The notes under the pieces are model-generated. The model had not been told where the DNA came from and made no database searches. It saw nothing but the letters and a program-made list of their open reading frames with translations. A stretch of 5,503 nt of DNA, from positions 1 through 5,503 of the forward strand of contig URQJ01000136.1 in NCBI GenBank assembly GCA_900549945.1. Direction: 5' to 3'. This document shows, one piece after another, positions 1 to 5,476 of this stretch (positions are counted from its first letter, which is position 1; the number at the start of each line of letters is the position of its first letter). The position numbers and the translations under genes are program-made. Source of the DNA: an uncultured Oscillospiraceae bacterium. Lineage in GTDB: Bacteria; Bacillota; Clostridia; Oscillospirales; Acutalibacteraceae.

Positions 1-22
1 CAGACGTGTGCTCTTCCGATCT
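1..22. other. Residual Illumina TruSeq adapter (artefact)
   Basis: The first 22 bases, ending in GCTCTTCCGATCT, match the 3' end of the TruSeq index/read-2 adapter. On the minus strand they read AGATCGGAAGAGCACACGTC and onward, the usual 3' read-through adapter. The match is from memory of the published adapter. Genomic sequence starts at position 23. The adapter adds seven false in-frame residues (EIGRAHV) to the truncated regulator gene on the minus strand, so it should be trimmed. Confidence 0.96.
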
Positions 23-509
23 CTTGCAGGGCGTCAGCCTTCAGCCGCAGCTCGAAGCCGGCGTCCTGCGCCTCCGATTCGCGGATGGCCTCGTCGAGAA
101 AGCCGTTCAGTGCCGCATTGCCGCGCAGAACGCGCGGGAAGCGCCTGCTGCGCGCCGCGAACAGGGAGAGCAGATCGGCCCGCGCGGCGGCCCCGGGCAG
201 GAGAACGGTCTCCTGCGCGAGAAGCTCGGCGCTGATCTGGATAATATAGTGCTGTGTTCCGTCGAGAAATTGGCTGCCGCGGTGCGGCTCGCACCAGTTG
301 ACGAAGCCCACGTCGCCGGGGTAAAGCCAGCTTTGCTGCCCGCCCGAGAGCAAAGAGACGCCGCCGGCGTGCACGTAGTAAAGCTCGAGCTGCTCGTGCC
401 AGTGAAATTCGCAGCCGCCGCTCTCCGCGCCGTTCTTGTGCAGGCGGATGCTGATCGGCAGGCCGCCCTGCATCCGGATGTTCTCGCGCTGTATGCCGTT
501 TGCCTCCAT
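23..509 (-). CDS. AraC-family transcriptional regulator, N-terminal cupin part, truncated by contig edge
   Basis: An open minus-strand frame starts at ATG 509 and gives 162 genuine residues before running into the adapter. Residues 33-50 (CEFHWHEQLELYYVHAGG) and 64-78 (PGDVGFVNWCEPHRG) are the two conserved strands of the AraC-type cupin ligand-binding domain. These are followed by an HYIIQIS strand near 87-93 and a helical linker (residues 106-160). The C-terminal double helix-turn-helix (about 100 residues) that defines the family is beyond the edge, so the family call rests on the cupin half. The start is supported by GGGGAGG (518-524) placed 8 bases upstream. The gene is divergent from the sulfatase operon, the usual position for its local activator. 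I infer that it senses a substrate-related ligand; the ligand cannot be read from the sequence. A cupin protein without HTH is a less likely alternative. Confidence 0.85.
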
Positions 510-556
510 TTGCGATGCCTCCCCATAAAAGGATAAAATTGTGCTAATCTCATATC

Positions 557-585
557 ATAATACCCATTTTCCCGCGGCGTGTAAA
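557..585 (-). promoter_or_regulatory. Promoter of the AraC-family regulator
   Basis: On the minus strand, TTTACA (plus positions 580-585) and TATTAT (557-562) are separated by exactly 17 bases. Each hexamer matches 5 of 6 bases of the sigma-A consensus. Transcription would begin near 550 and give a leader of about 40 bases carrying the GGGGAGG ribosome binding site. Confidence 0.65.
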
Positions 586-595
586 GTGTTAAAAT
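567..595 (+). promoter_or_regulatory. Possible weak promoter of the sulfatase operon
   Basis: TAAAAT at 590-595 is a fair -10 element. The bases 17 upstream (567-572, TTTTCC) are a poor -35. A weak -35 fits an activator-dependent promoter, consistent with the divergent AraC-type gene, but no activator half-sites could be recognised. The site overlaps the regulator's own promoter on the other strand. Confidence 0.35.
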
Positions 596-608
596 GAAAG
601 CGGAAACA
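595..608 (+). promoter_or_regulatory. cre-like CcpA operator
   Basis: TGAAAGCGGAAACA agrees with the catabolite-responsive element consensus TGWAANCGNTNWCA at every fixed position except one (A instead of T at position 10). It fully satisfies the looser WTGNAANCGNWNNCW form. It lies directly after the proposed -10 and before the ribosome binding site, a position where bound CcpA would block initiation or early elongation. Carbon catabolite repression of the sulfatase operon is inferred from this. Confidence 0.55.
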
Positions 609-629
609 AAACGGAGAGGAGACACAACC

Positions 630-2084
630 ATGAGAATTCTGTTCATCGACATCGACACGCTGCGGCCCGACCATATGGGCTGCTACGGCTACGGCCGCAA
701 TACGACCCCGAATATGGACCGCGTCTGCGCCGAGGGCATCCGCTTCGACGAGTATTACTGCTCGGACGCGCCCTGCCTGCCCTCCCGCGCCTCGCTCGTC
801 AGCGGCATGTTCGGCATCCACAACGGCGCCGTGGGTCACGGCGGCACGGCGGCGGACCGCCGGCTCACCGGCCCCGCGCGTGACTTCACCGATATTGTGG
901 ACGACAACTGCTTCCACAGCATTTTCCGCCGCGCCGGCATGCACACGGCGTCCGTCAGTACCTTCCCGGAGCGCCATTCCTCTTGGTGGTTCAACGCGGG
1001 CTTCAACGAGTGCTACAACGTCGGCGGCCGCGGCGGCGAATCCGGCGAGGAGGTTCTGCCGGTTGCGCTCGACTGGCTGCGCCGCAACGAGGGGCGCGAC
1101 AACTGGTTCCTGCACGTGCATTTCTGGGACCCGCACACGCCGTACCGCGCGCCGGAGAGCTTTGGCAACCCGTTTGAAAATGAGCCGATGAACACGTGGA
1201 TCGGCGAGGACGTGCTCGAGCAGCACAAGCAGGCCACCGGCCCGCACGGTATCAACGAGCTTGCGATGTACAGCGACGCGACAAGCCCCGCCTACCCGCG
1301 CATGCCGGGCAGCGCCTCGGATATGGCCGGTCTCAAGCGCATTATGGACGGCTACGACTGCGGCATCCGCTACACGGACACGCTCGTCGGCGAGATCCTC
1401 GACCTGCTCCGCGCGCAGGGCATCTACGACGACACGGCAATCATCATTACCTCCGACCACGGCGAGAACATGGGCGAGCTCGCGATCTATTCCGAGCACG
1501 CGACTGCCGACTACCCCACCTGCCATATCCCGTTCATCCTCAAGTGGCCGGGCGGAAAGGCGGGCATCGCCGATAACGGCCTCCACTACAGTCTGGACCT
1601 GCTCCCGACGATGGCGTCGCTCCTCGGCGTGAAGCCGTGGGAGCGGTGGGACGGCGAGAGCTTTGCGGAGACGGTCACGGACGGCAAAGCCGCCGGGCGC
1701 GAAAGCCTCGTGCTCTCGCAGATGGCGCACGTCTGCCAGCGCTCGGCGCGCTTCGGCGACTGGCTCTATGTGCGCACCTACCACGACGGCTTCCACCTCT
1801 TTGACCGCGAGATGCTCTTCAACCTGCGCGAGGACCCGCACGAGCAGCACGACGTGAAGGACGCGCACCCCGAGCTCTGCGCGAAGGGTGCGAAGATCAT
1901 CCTCGACTGGCACGACGAGCAGATGCTCACTTCCGAGAGCCCTGTGGACCCGATGATGACGGTGCTTCACGAGGACGGCCCGTACCACACACACGGCCAC
2001 CTCGACGAATACATCGAGCGCCTCGAAAAGACGGGGCGCAAGGCGGGCGCCGACGCGCTGCGCAAAAAATACAAGCGCGGATAA
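630..2084 (+). CDS. Type I sulfatase, cytosolic, Cys-type (formylglycine-dependent)
   Basis: This 484-residue alkaline-phosphatase-superfamily sulfatase hydrolyses sulfate esters. The signature CLPSRASLVSG is at 49-59. Cys49 is the residue oxidised to formylglycine, and Arg53 belongs to the same motif. Metal-site motifs are IDTLRPDH (8-15, Asp9) and TSDHGEN (274-280, Asp276/His277). FWDPHTPY (165-172) and KWPGG (305-309) are further family motifs. Thr10 replaces the second Asp of the classic DD pair, as is common in the IDTLR subgroup. The C-terminal part (LFNLREDPHEQHDV, 396-409) is the usual closing segment. There is no signal peptide or membrane segment, so it should be cytosolic. ATG 630 is chosen over the in-frame ATG at 594 because GGAGAGGAG (613-621) lies 8 bases upstream and the family's first strand then starts at residue 2. 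The maturase lies 40 bases downstream, probably in the same operon. The substrate cannot be named; no signal peptide and the locus content suggest a small imported sulfate ester. Confidence 0.93.
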   Translation: MRILFIDIDTLRPDHMGCYGYGRNTTPNMDRVCAEGIRFDEYYCSDAPCLPSRASLVSGMFGIHNGAVGHGGTAADRRLTGPARDFTDIVDDNCFHSIFRRAGMHTASVSTFPERHSSWWFNAGFNECYNVGGRGGESGEEVLPVALDWLRRNEGRDNWFLHVHFWDPHTPYRAPESFGNPFENEPMNTWIGEDVLEQHKQATGPHGINELAMYSDATSPAYPRMPGSASDMAGLKRIMDGYDCGIRYTDTLVGEILDLLRAQGIYDDTAIIITSDHGENMGELAIYSEHATADYPTCHIPFILKWPGGKAGIADNGLHYSLDLLPTMASLLGVKPWERWDGESFAETVTDGKAAGRESLVLSQMAHVCQRSARFGDWLYVRTYHDGFHLFDREMLFNLREDPHEQHDVKDAHPELCAKGAKIILDWHDEQMLTSESPVDPMMTVLHEDGPYHTHGHLDEYIERLEKTGRKAGADALRKKYKRG

Positions 2085-2124
2085 CGCGGGCCTTGGGGCG
2101 CGGCCGCGTGAAGGGGGAATCGCC

Positions 2125-3255
2125 TTGAAATCCGTACACATCATGATAAAGCCGTCCTCGGGCATGTGCAACCTGAACTGCCGCTACTGCTTCTACCACG
2201 ACATCGTCGAAAAGCGGGAGCAGCGCTCCTACGGCTTCATGGAGGAGAAAACGCTCGAGGCCGTCGTGCAGAAAAGCCTTGCGGCCGCGACGCAGGACTG
2301 CACGATCGCCTTTCAGGGCGGCGAGCCGACGCTGATCGGGCTGGATTTCTACCGCAAGGCCGTCGCGCTCCAGAAAAAGCACAATGTCAGCCGTGTGCGC
2401 ATCCACAATGCGATCCAGACGAACGGCATGGCGCTGAATGCCGAATGGGCGGATTTCCTGCGCGAAAACCGCTTTCTCGTCGGCATTTCGCTCGACGGCG
2501 TCAAGGACACGCACGACGTGAACCGGCTCGATGCACACGGCGCGGGCACGTTCAACCGCGTGATGCAGGCGGTGCAGCTGCTCGAGAGCCGCGGCGTCGA
2601 GTACAACATCCTGACGGTCGTCAACCGGCAGACGGCGGCGCACGCCGGGCAGATCTACAGCTTTTACAAGCGGAACCGGCTGCGCTATCTGCAGTTTATC
2701 CCGTGCCTCGACCCGATCGGCGACGCGCCGGGCCAAGAGCCGTATTCACTGACGCCCGCCGATTACGGCAGCTTCCTCTGCACGCTGTTCGACATGTGGT
2801 ACCGCGATGCGAAGCGCGGCGAGGCGGTTTCAATCCGGCAGTTTGAAAACTACATCGAGATGCTGCTCGGCTGCCCGCCCGAGGCGTGCGGCATGGCCGG
2901 CGTCTGCGGGATGCAGCACGTCGTCGAGGCGGACGGCTCTGTGTACCCGTGCGACTTCTACGTGCTCGACGGCTACCGCCTCGGCAACCTCTGCACGGAC
3001 AGCTTCGAGGCGATCGGCGAGCGGCGGAAAGCGCTCGGCTTTATCGAGCAGTCGCGGGCGGTCGACGAAAAATGCCGCGTCTGCCGCTTTTTCGCGCTCT
3101 GCCGCGGCGGCTGCCGGCGCTACCGGCCCGTGCAGGTGGACGGCGCGCTCGGGCGGAGCATCTTCTGCGAAAGCTATGAGAAATTCTTCGCGCACGCCGC
3201 GCCGCGCCTCAAGGAGCTGGCCCGGTTTGCGGCCGGGCGCATGGCGCGCGGCTGA
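2125..3255 (+). CDS. Anaerobic sulfatase-maturating enzyme (radical SAM/SPASM)
   Basis: This 376-residue enzyme oxidises the sulfatase active-site Cys (or Ser) to C-alpha-formylglycine in the cytosol, using S-adenosylmethionine and three [4Fe-4S] clusters. The radical SAM motif is C15-x3-C19-x2-C22, followed by FQGGEPTL (63-70), which is involved in SAM binding. The SPASM-type auxiliary clusters are covered by C255, C261, C276, C317, C320, C326, C330 and C348. Asp277, in the YPCDFYVLD motif (274-282), is the proposed catalytic base. These positions agree with the numbering I recall for the Clostridium perfringens enzyme (about 370 residues), so the protein appears complete and intact. The TTG start at 2125 has AAGGGGG (2111-2117) 7 bases upstream; the next ATG (2143) would cut into the first strand. 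Its client is almost certainly the adjacent Cys-type sulfatase, though it may serve others. Confidence 0.96.
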   Translation: MKSVHIMIKPSSGMCNLNCRYCFYHDIVEKREQRSYGFMEEKTLEAVVQKSLAAATQDCTIAFQGGEPTLIGLDFYRKAVALQKKHNVSRVRIHNAIQTNGMALNAEWADFLRENRFLVGISLDGVKDTHDVNRLDAHGAGTFNRVMQAVQLLESRGVEYNILTVVNRQTAAHAGQIYSFYKRNRLRYLQFIPCLDPIGDAPGQEPYSLTPADYGSFLCTLFDMWYRDAKRGEAVSIRQFENYIEMLLGCPPEACGMAGVCGMQHVVEADGSVYPCDFYVLDGYRLGNLCTDSFEAIGERRKALGFIEQSRAVDEKCRVCRFFALCRGGCRRYRPVQVDGALGRSIFCESYEKFFAHAAPRLKELARFAAGRMARG

Positions 3256-3271
3256 ATGCGGAAAAAAGAAT

Positions 3272-3313
3272 GCGGTTTGCCGGGCTTCGGGCCTTGCAGA
3301 CCGCGCTTTTTTT
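3272..3313 (+). terminator. Intrinsic terminator after the sulfatase-maturase operon
   Basis: GCGGTTTGC (3272-3280) pairs with GCAGACCGC (3296-3304) over 9 bp with one G-T wobble. An inner GGC/GCC helix closes a short loop, and a run of seven T (3307-3313) follows after GC. An A-run before the stem (3262-3267) could pair with the T-run and allow weak function in the other direction. It begins 16 bases after the maturase stop codon and separates that operon from the transporter. Confidence 0.85.
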
Positions 3314-3322
3314 CGGTATACT
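3294..3322 (+). promoter_or_regulatory. Promoter of the sodium symporter gene, overlapping the terminator
   Basis: TATACT (3317-3322) matches 5 of 6 bases of the -10 consensus. TTGCAG (3294-3299) lies exactly 17 bases upstream as a weaker -35 (3 of 6, with the TTG core). The -35 is part of the 3' arm of the terminator stem and the T-run forms the spacer. Transcription would start near 3329, leaving a leader of about 90 bases before the transporter start. Confidence 0.5.
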
Positions 3323-3336
3323 GGGAGGGCTTGGCG

Positions 3337-3368
3337 AAAACCGCGGGCGGCGTGCCGCCGTGCGTTTT
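3337..3368 (+). promoter_or_regulatory. GC-rich hairpin in the transporter leader
   Basis: GGCGG (3346-3350) and CCGCC (3355-3359) form a 5-bp core around CGTG. This is extended after a small internal loop by CGC/GCG and, past a bulged C, by AAAA/TTTT (3337-3340 with 3365-3368). The T-run is only four bases, so it would be a weak terminator. A leader stability or attenuation element is possible. ACCGC (3340-3344) can pair instead with GCGGT (3375-3379). I recognise no known riboswitch or T-box motif here. Confidence 0.35.
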
Positions 3369-3417
3369 GTCAAAGCGGTGAAATCAGTGTTTTGTGCGGA
3401 AAGGGAAGTATGAGGGC

Positions 3418-4818
3418 ATGGAAAAGAGAGAAAAAAGAGGGAATTTTACAGGGCAGATCGGCTTTGTGCTTGCGGCAGCCGGCAGCGCGGTGGGGCTTGG
3501 GAACATCTGGCGGTTTCCCTACCTCGCGGCAAAGGACGGGGGCGGCGTGTTCATTTTGTGCTACATCGTGCTTGCGCTGACCTTCGGCTTTACGCTTTTG
3601 ACGACGGAGATCGCGATCGGCCGCAAAACGGCGCAGAGCCCGCTCACGGCCTACGGGGTCATTCGTCCGCGGTGGGATTTCCTCGGCGTTTTGGCCTGTC
3701 TCGTGCCGGTTATCATTCTGCCGTATTACTGCTCGATCGGCGGCTGGGTGCTGAAATACCTCGCGGTGTTCGCTGCGGGCGGTGGGGCCGGCGCCGCGGC
3801 GGACGGCTATTTCGGCAATTATATTTCCGGCACATGGGAGCCGGTCGTCTGGATGGTGGTGTATCTGCTTTTGACGGCCGCCGTCGTGTACAGCGGCATC
3901 GACAAAGGCATCGAGAAATTCAGCAAGGTGCTCATGCCGATTCTGCTGCTGCTCGTCGTCGGCATCTCCGTGTTCTCGCTGACGCTTTCGCACACGGATG
4001 AGAACGGCGTGACGCGCACCGGCCTCGAGGGGCTGAAAATCTACCTTGTCCCGGATTTCAGCGGCATGACGGCCGGGCGCTTCCTTGTCATTTTGATGGA
4101 CGCGATGGGCCAGCTCTTTTTCTCGATCAGCGTTGCGATGGGCATCATGGTTGCCTACGGCTCCTACGCAAAGAAAGAGACGAACCTCATCAAGTCGATC
4201 AACCAGATCGAGTTTTTCGACACGCTCGTGGCGCTGCTCGCGGGCATGATGATCATCCCGGCGGTGTTCACCTTTGTGGGCACGGAGGGCATGTCCGCCG
4301 GGCCGGGGCTAATGTTCGAATCGCTGCCGAAGGTATTCAAGGCGATGGGCGGCGCGGGGAATGTGATCGGCGCCCTGTTTTTCCTGATGGTCACGTTTGC
4401 GGCGGTCACCTCCTCGGTGTCGGTCATGGAGGCGATCGTCTCGAGCATCATGGATAAATTCCATTTCAGCCGCAAGAAGAGCACGCTGCTCGTGACGGCG
4501 TACGCGCTTTTGGTCGGCGCGGCCGTTTGCTTCGGCTACAATTTCCTGTATTTCGCGGTCACGCTGCCGAACGGCACGGTCGGGCAGATCCTCGACGTGA
4601 TGGATTACATCAGCAACAACTGCCTGATGCCGCTCGTCGCGCTTCTGACCTGCATTTTGGTGGGCTGGATTGTGAAGCCGAAAACCGTCATCGACGAGGT
4701 GACGCTCGGCGGCTTCCGCTTCCGGCGCAAAACGCTCTATATCGTCATGATCAAGATCGTTGCGCCGATTTTACTCTTTTTGCTTCTGCTGCAATCCTTC
4801 GGTATCGTCCGCATCTGA
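3418..4818 (+). CDS. Neurotransmitter:sodium symporter (NSS/SNF) family transporter
   Basis: This 466-residue inner-membrane transporter uses a sodium gradient to import a small solute, usually an amino acid. The family signature in TM1 is GSAVGLGNIWRFPY (22-35), including the residues that correspond to LeuT sodium ligands (Gly22, Ala24, Val25, Asn29). TM6 contains QLFFSISVAMG (232-242) and TM8 contains AAVTSSVSVMEA (328-339), the other sodium/substrate segments. Hydrophobic segments lie near 12-35, 43-66, 88-117, 142-160, 169-190, 220-248, 265-286, 313-345, 355-380, 395-420 and 439-460. That makes 11, as in the bacterial Tyt1/MhsT type rather than the 12 of LeuT. I prefer ATG 3418, with a GGGAAG-type ribosome binding site at 3403-3408, over the in-frame GTG 3394, which has no clear site and would add eight residues. 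The substrate is unknown. The gene has its own promoter, so a shared role with the sulfatase is only suggested by position. Confidence 0.93.
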   Translation: MEKREKRGNFTGQIGFVLAAAGSAVGLGNIWRFPYLAAKDGGGVFILCYIVLALTFGFTLLTTEIAIGRKTAQSPLTAYGVIRPRWDFLGVLACLVPVIILPYYCSIGGWVLKYLAVFAAGGGAGAAADGYFGNYISGTWEPVVWMVVYLLLTAAVVYSGIDKGIEKFSKVLMPILLLLVVGISVFSLTLSHTDENGVTRTGLEGLKIYLVPDFSGMTAGRFLVILMDAMGQLFFSISVAMGIMVAYGSYAKKETNLIKSINQIEFFDTLVALLAGMMIIPAVFTFVGTEGMSAGPGLMFESLPKVFKAMGGAGNVIGALFFLMVTFAAVTSSVSVMEAIVSSIMDKFHFSRKKSTLLVTAYALLVGAAVCFGYNFLYFAVTLPNGTVGQILDVMDYISNNCLMPLVALLTCILVGWIVKPKTVIDEVTLGGFRFRRKTLYIVMIKIVAPILLFLLLLQSFGIVRI

Positions 4819-4847
4819 GGCAGACCCGCGTGCGGCTCATACAGGAA

Positions 4848-5059
4848 ATTATTGATGGAAATGGGCGAACGGGACGGCTGCTTGTGAATCTAGAATTGAT
4901 GAAGGCAGGCTGTCCGCCGATTGATATTAAATTTGCAGATAGGATTGCGTGTTATAATGCTTTTGACGAATATCATGTAAAGCATAATTTGGAGCAATGG
5001 AAAAACTATTTGCTGGGTATGTGAATGAAAATCGTCGGGCAATACAGATATTGGCAGCC
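4848..5059 (+). pseudogene. Fic-domain protein fragment, truncated and frameshifted
   Basis: From 4848 the frame reads IIDGNGRTGRLLVNLELMKA and continues through KFADRIACYNAFDEYHVKHNLE, which is the end of a Fic (AMPylation-type) domain. The DGNGRTGR part of the HPFxDGNGRxxR active-site motif is present. The preceding HPF with the catalytic His, and all sequence before it, is missing and replaced by unrelated bases. At 4994 the frame breaks: the expected continuation AMEKLFAGYVNE is present in another frame, consistent with loss of one base. The first frame instead stops at 5022-5024. After about 5059 the similarity fades, and the second frame stops at 5120-5122. It has no start codon of its own and cannot encode an active enzyme. 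Its AT-rich composition differs from the genes upstream. Confidence 0.8.
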
Positions 5060-5072
5060 AATCATCTGAACA

Positions 5073-5180
5073 ATGGAACAGGCGATACTTATGTTTTTGC
5101 AGTGGGCGGTTCGGAACTCTGATGAGGCGAAGAAAGAATTGCAGCATTGGAAAGATGCGGAAAACAGAGATGGAAATTAG
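5073..5180 (+). pseudogene. Short 35-codon ORF, probable gene remnant
   Basis: ATG 5073 to TAG 5178-5180 encodes 35 residues ending in the charged helical stretch RNSDEAKKELQHWKDAE, which has protein-like composition. There is no ribosome binding site before it and I do not recognise a family. It lies directly after the decayed Fic fragment, so it is more likely the tail of a broken gene than a functional small protein. Confidence 0.25.
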
Positions 5181-5432
5181 ATGATTTGCCGTAAAAATTT
5201 CCGTGTGGAATGTGTAGCATCGTTTTCAGAATTTTAAGAACAGAATACTTCAAGAAAGATATAGATAGCTATTGGCACACACTCTTACTGGTTTGCGTAG
5301 CACGATTTGATACAATGCATTCAAACGTGATAAGGGTGCATTTTTTAGCGACAGAGATAGGTCCGGATAAAGGCTGTCGGCAGGTTTTACGACTGCACAA
5401 GTCCATAAAAAACGGACAATAGAAAAAAGAGA
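5181..5432. other. AT-rich stretch without a supported gene
   Basis: No convincing coding region is seen on either strand. A 70-codon frame at 5210-5422 lacks a ribosome binding site and family resemblance. The stretch contains an extended -10-like element (TGATACAAT, 5308-5316) and a weak terminator-like hairpin. It probably consists of degraded acquired DNA plus the flank of the next gene or mobile element. Confidence 0.5.
5314..5346 (+). terminator. Weak terminator-like hairpin
   Basis: AATGCATTC (5314-5322) can pair with GGGTGCATT (5334-5342) over 9 bp with two G-T wobbles and an 11-base loop. It merges into a run of six T (5341-5346). The stem is AU-rich and partly uses the T-run, so termination would be modest. 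No upstream gene clearly needs it. Confidence 0.3.
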
Positions 5433-5469
5433 CCTCCTATGGTAGAAATAGAACGGCTACCATAGGAGG
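5433..5469 (+). promoter_or_regulatory. Perfect 13-bp inverted repeat sequestering a ribosome binding site
   Basis: CCTCCTATGGTAG (5433-5445) and CTACCATAGGAGG (5457-5469) are exact reverse complements around an 11-base loop. The 3' arm ends in TAGGAGG, the Shine-Dalgarno of the gene starting at 5477 (7-base spacing). A transcript reading through from upstream would fold and hide this site. A transcript starting within the repeat would leave it free. Insertion sequences such as IS10 and IS50 are known to limit transposase expression this way. Confidence 0.8.
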
Positions 5470-5476
5470 ATTTGTA

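Noticed and set aside
6..536. A 176-codon plus-strand open frame across the start of the window
   Set aside because: It begins inside the adapter and is antisense to the AraC-type cupin gene, whose motifs and ribosome binding site are clear; the plus frame has no family resemblance.
594..629. Upstream ATG at 594 as the sulfatase start
   Set aside because: There is no suitable ribosome binding site before it, it overlaps the proposed -10 and cre site, and the extra 12 residues precede the family's normal first strand; ATG 630 has a strong site.
555..2171. A 538-codon minus-strand open frame opposite the sulfatase
   Set aside because: It is a mirror frame produced by GC-rich codon bias (rich in V, A, R, H) over an unmistakable sulfatase; it has no recognisable domain and its start lies inside the maturase gene.
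3394..3417. GTG 3394 as the transporter start
   Set aside because: No good ribosome binding site precedes it and the extra residues do not resemble the family N-terminus; ATG 3418 gives the typical short cytosolic start.
4933..4958. Promoter-like TTGCAG and TATAAT
   Set aside because: The spacing is only 14 bases and both hexamers lie inside the Fic coding remnant, so they are probably chance features of AT-rich codons.
5403..5419. GTCC/GGAC inverted repeat with an A-run loop
   Set aside because: The stem is only 4 bp with a 9-base loop and lacks a T-run on either strand outside the loop, so it is too weak to call a terminator.
5210..5422. A 70-codon plus-strand open frame
   Set aside because: It has no ribosome binding site and no recognisable motif, and it spans a terminator-like hairpin; it is more likely a chance frame.
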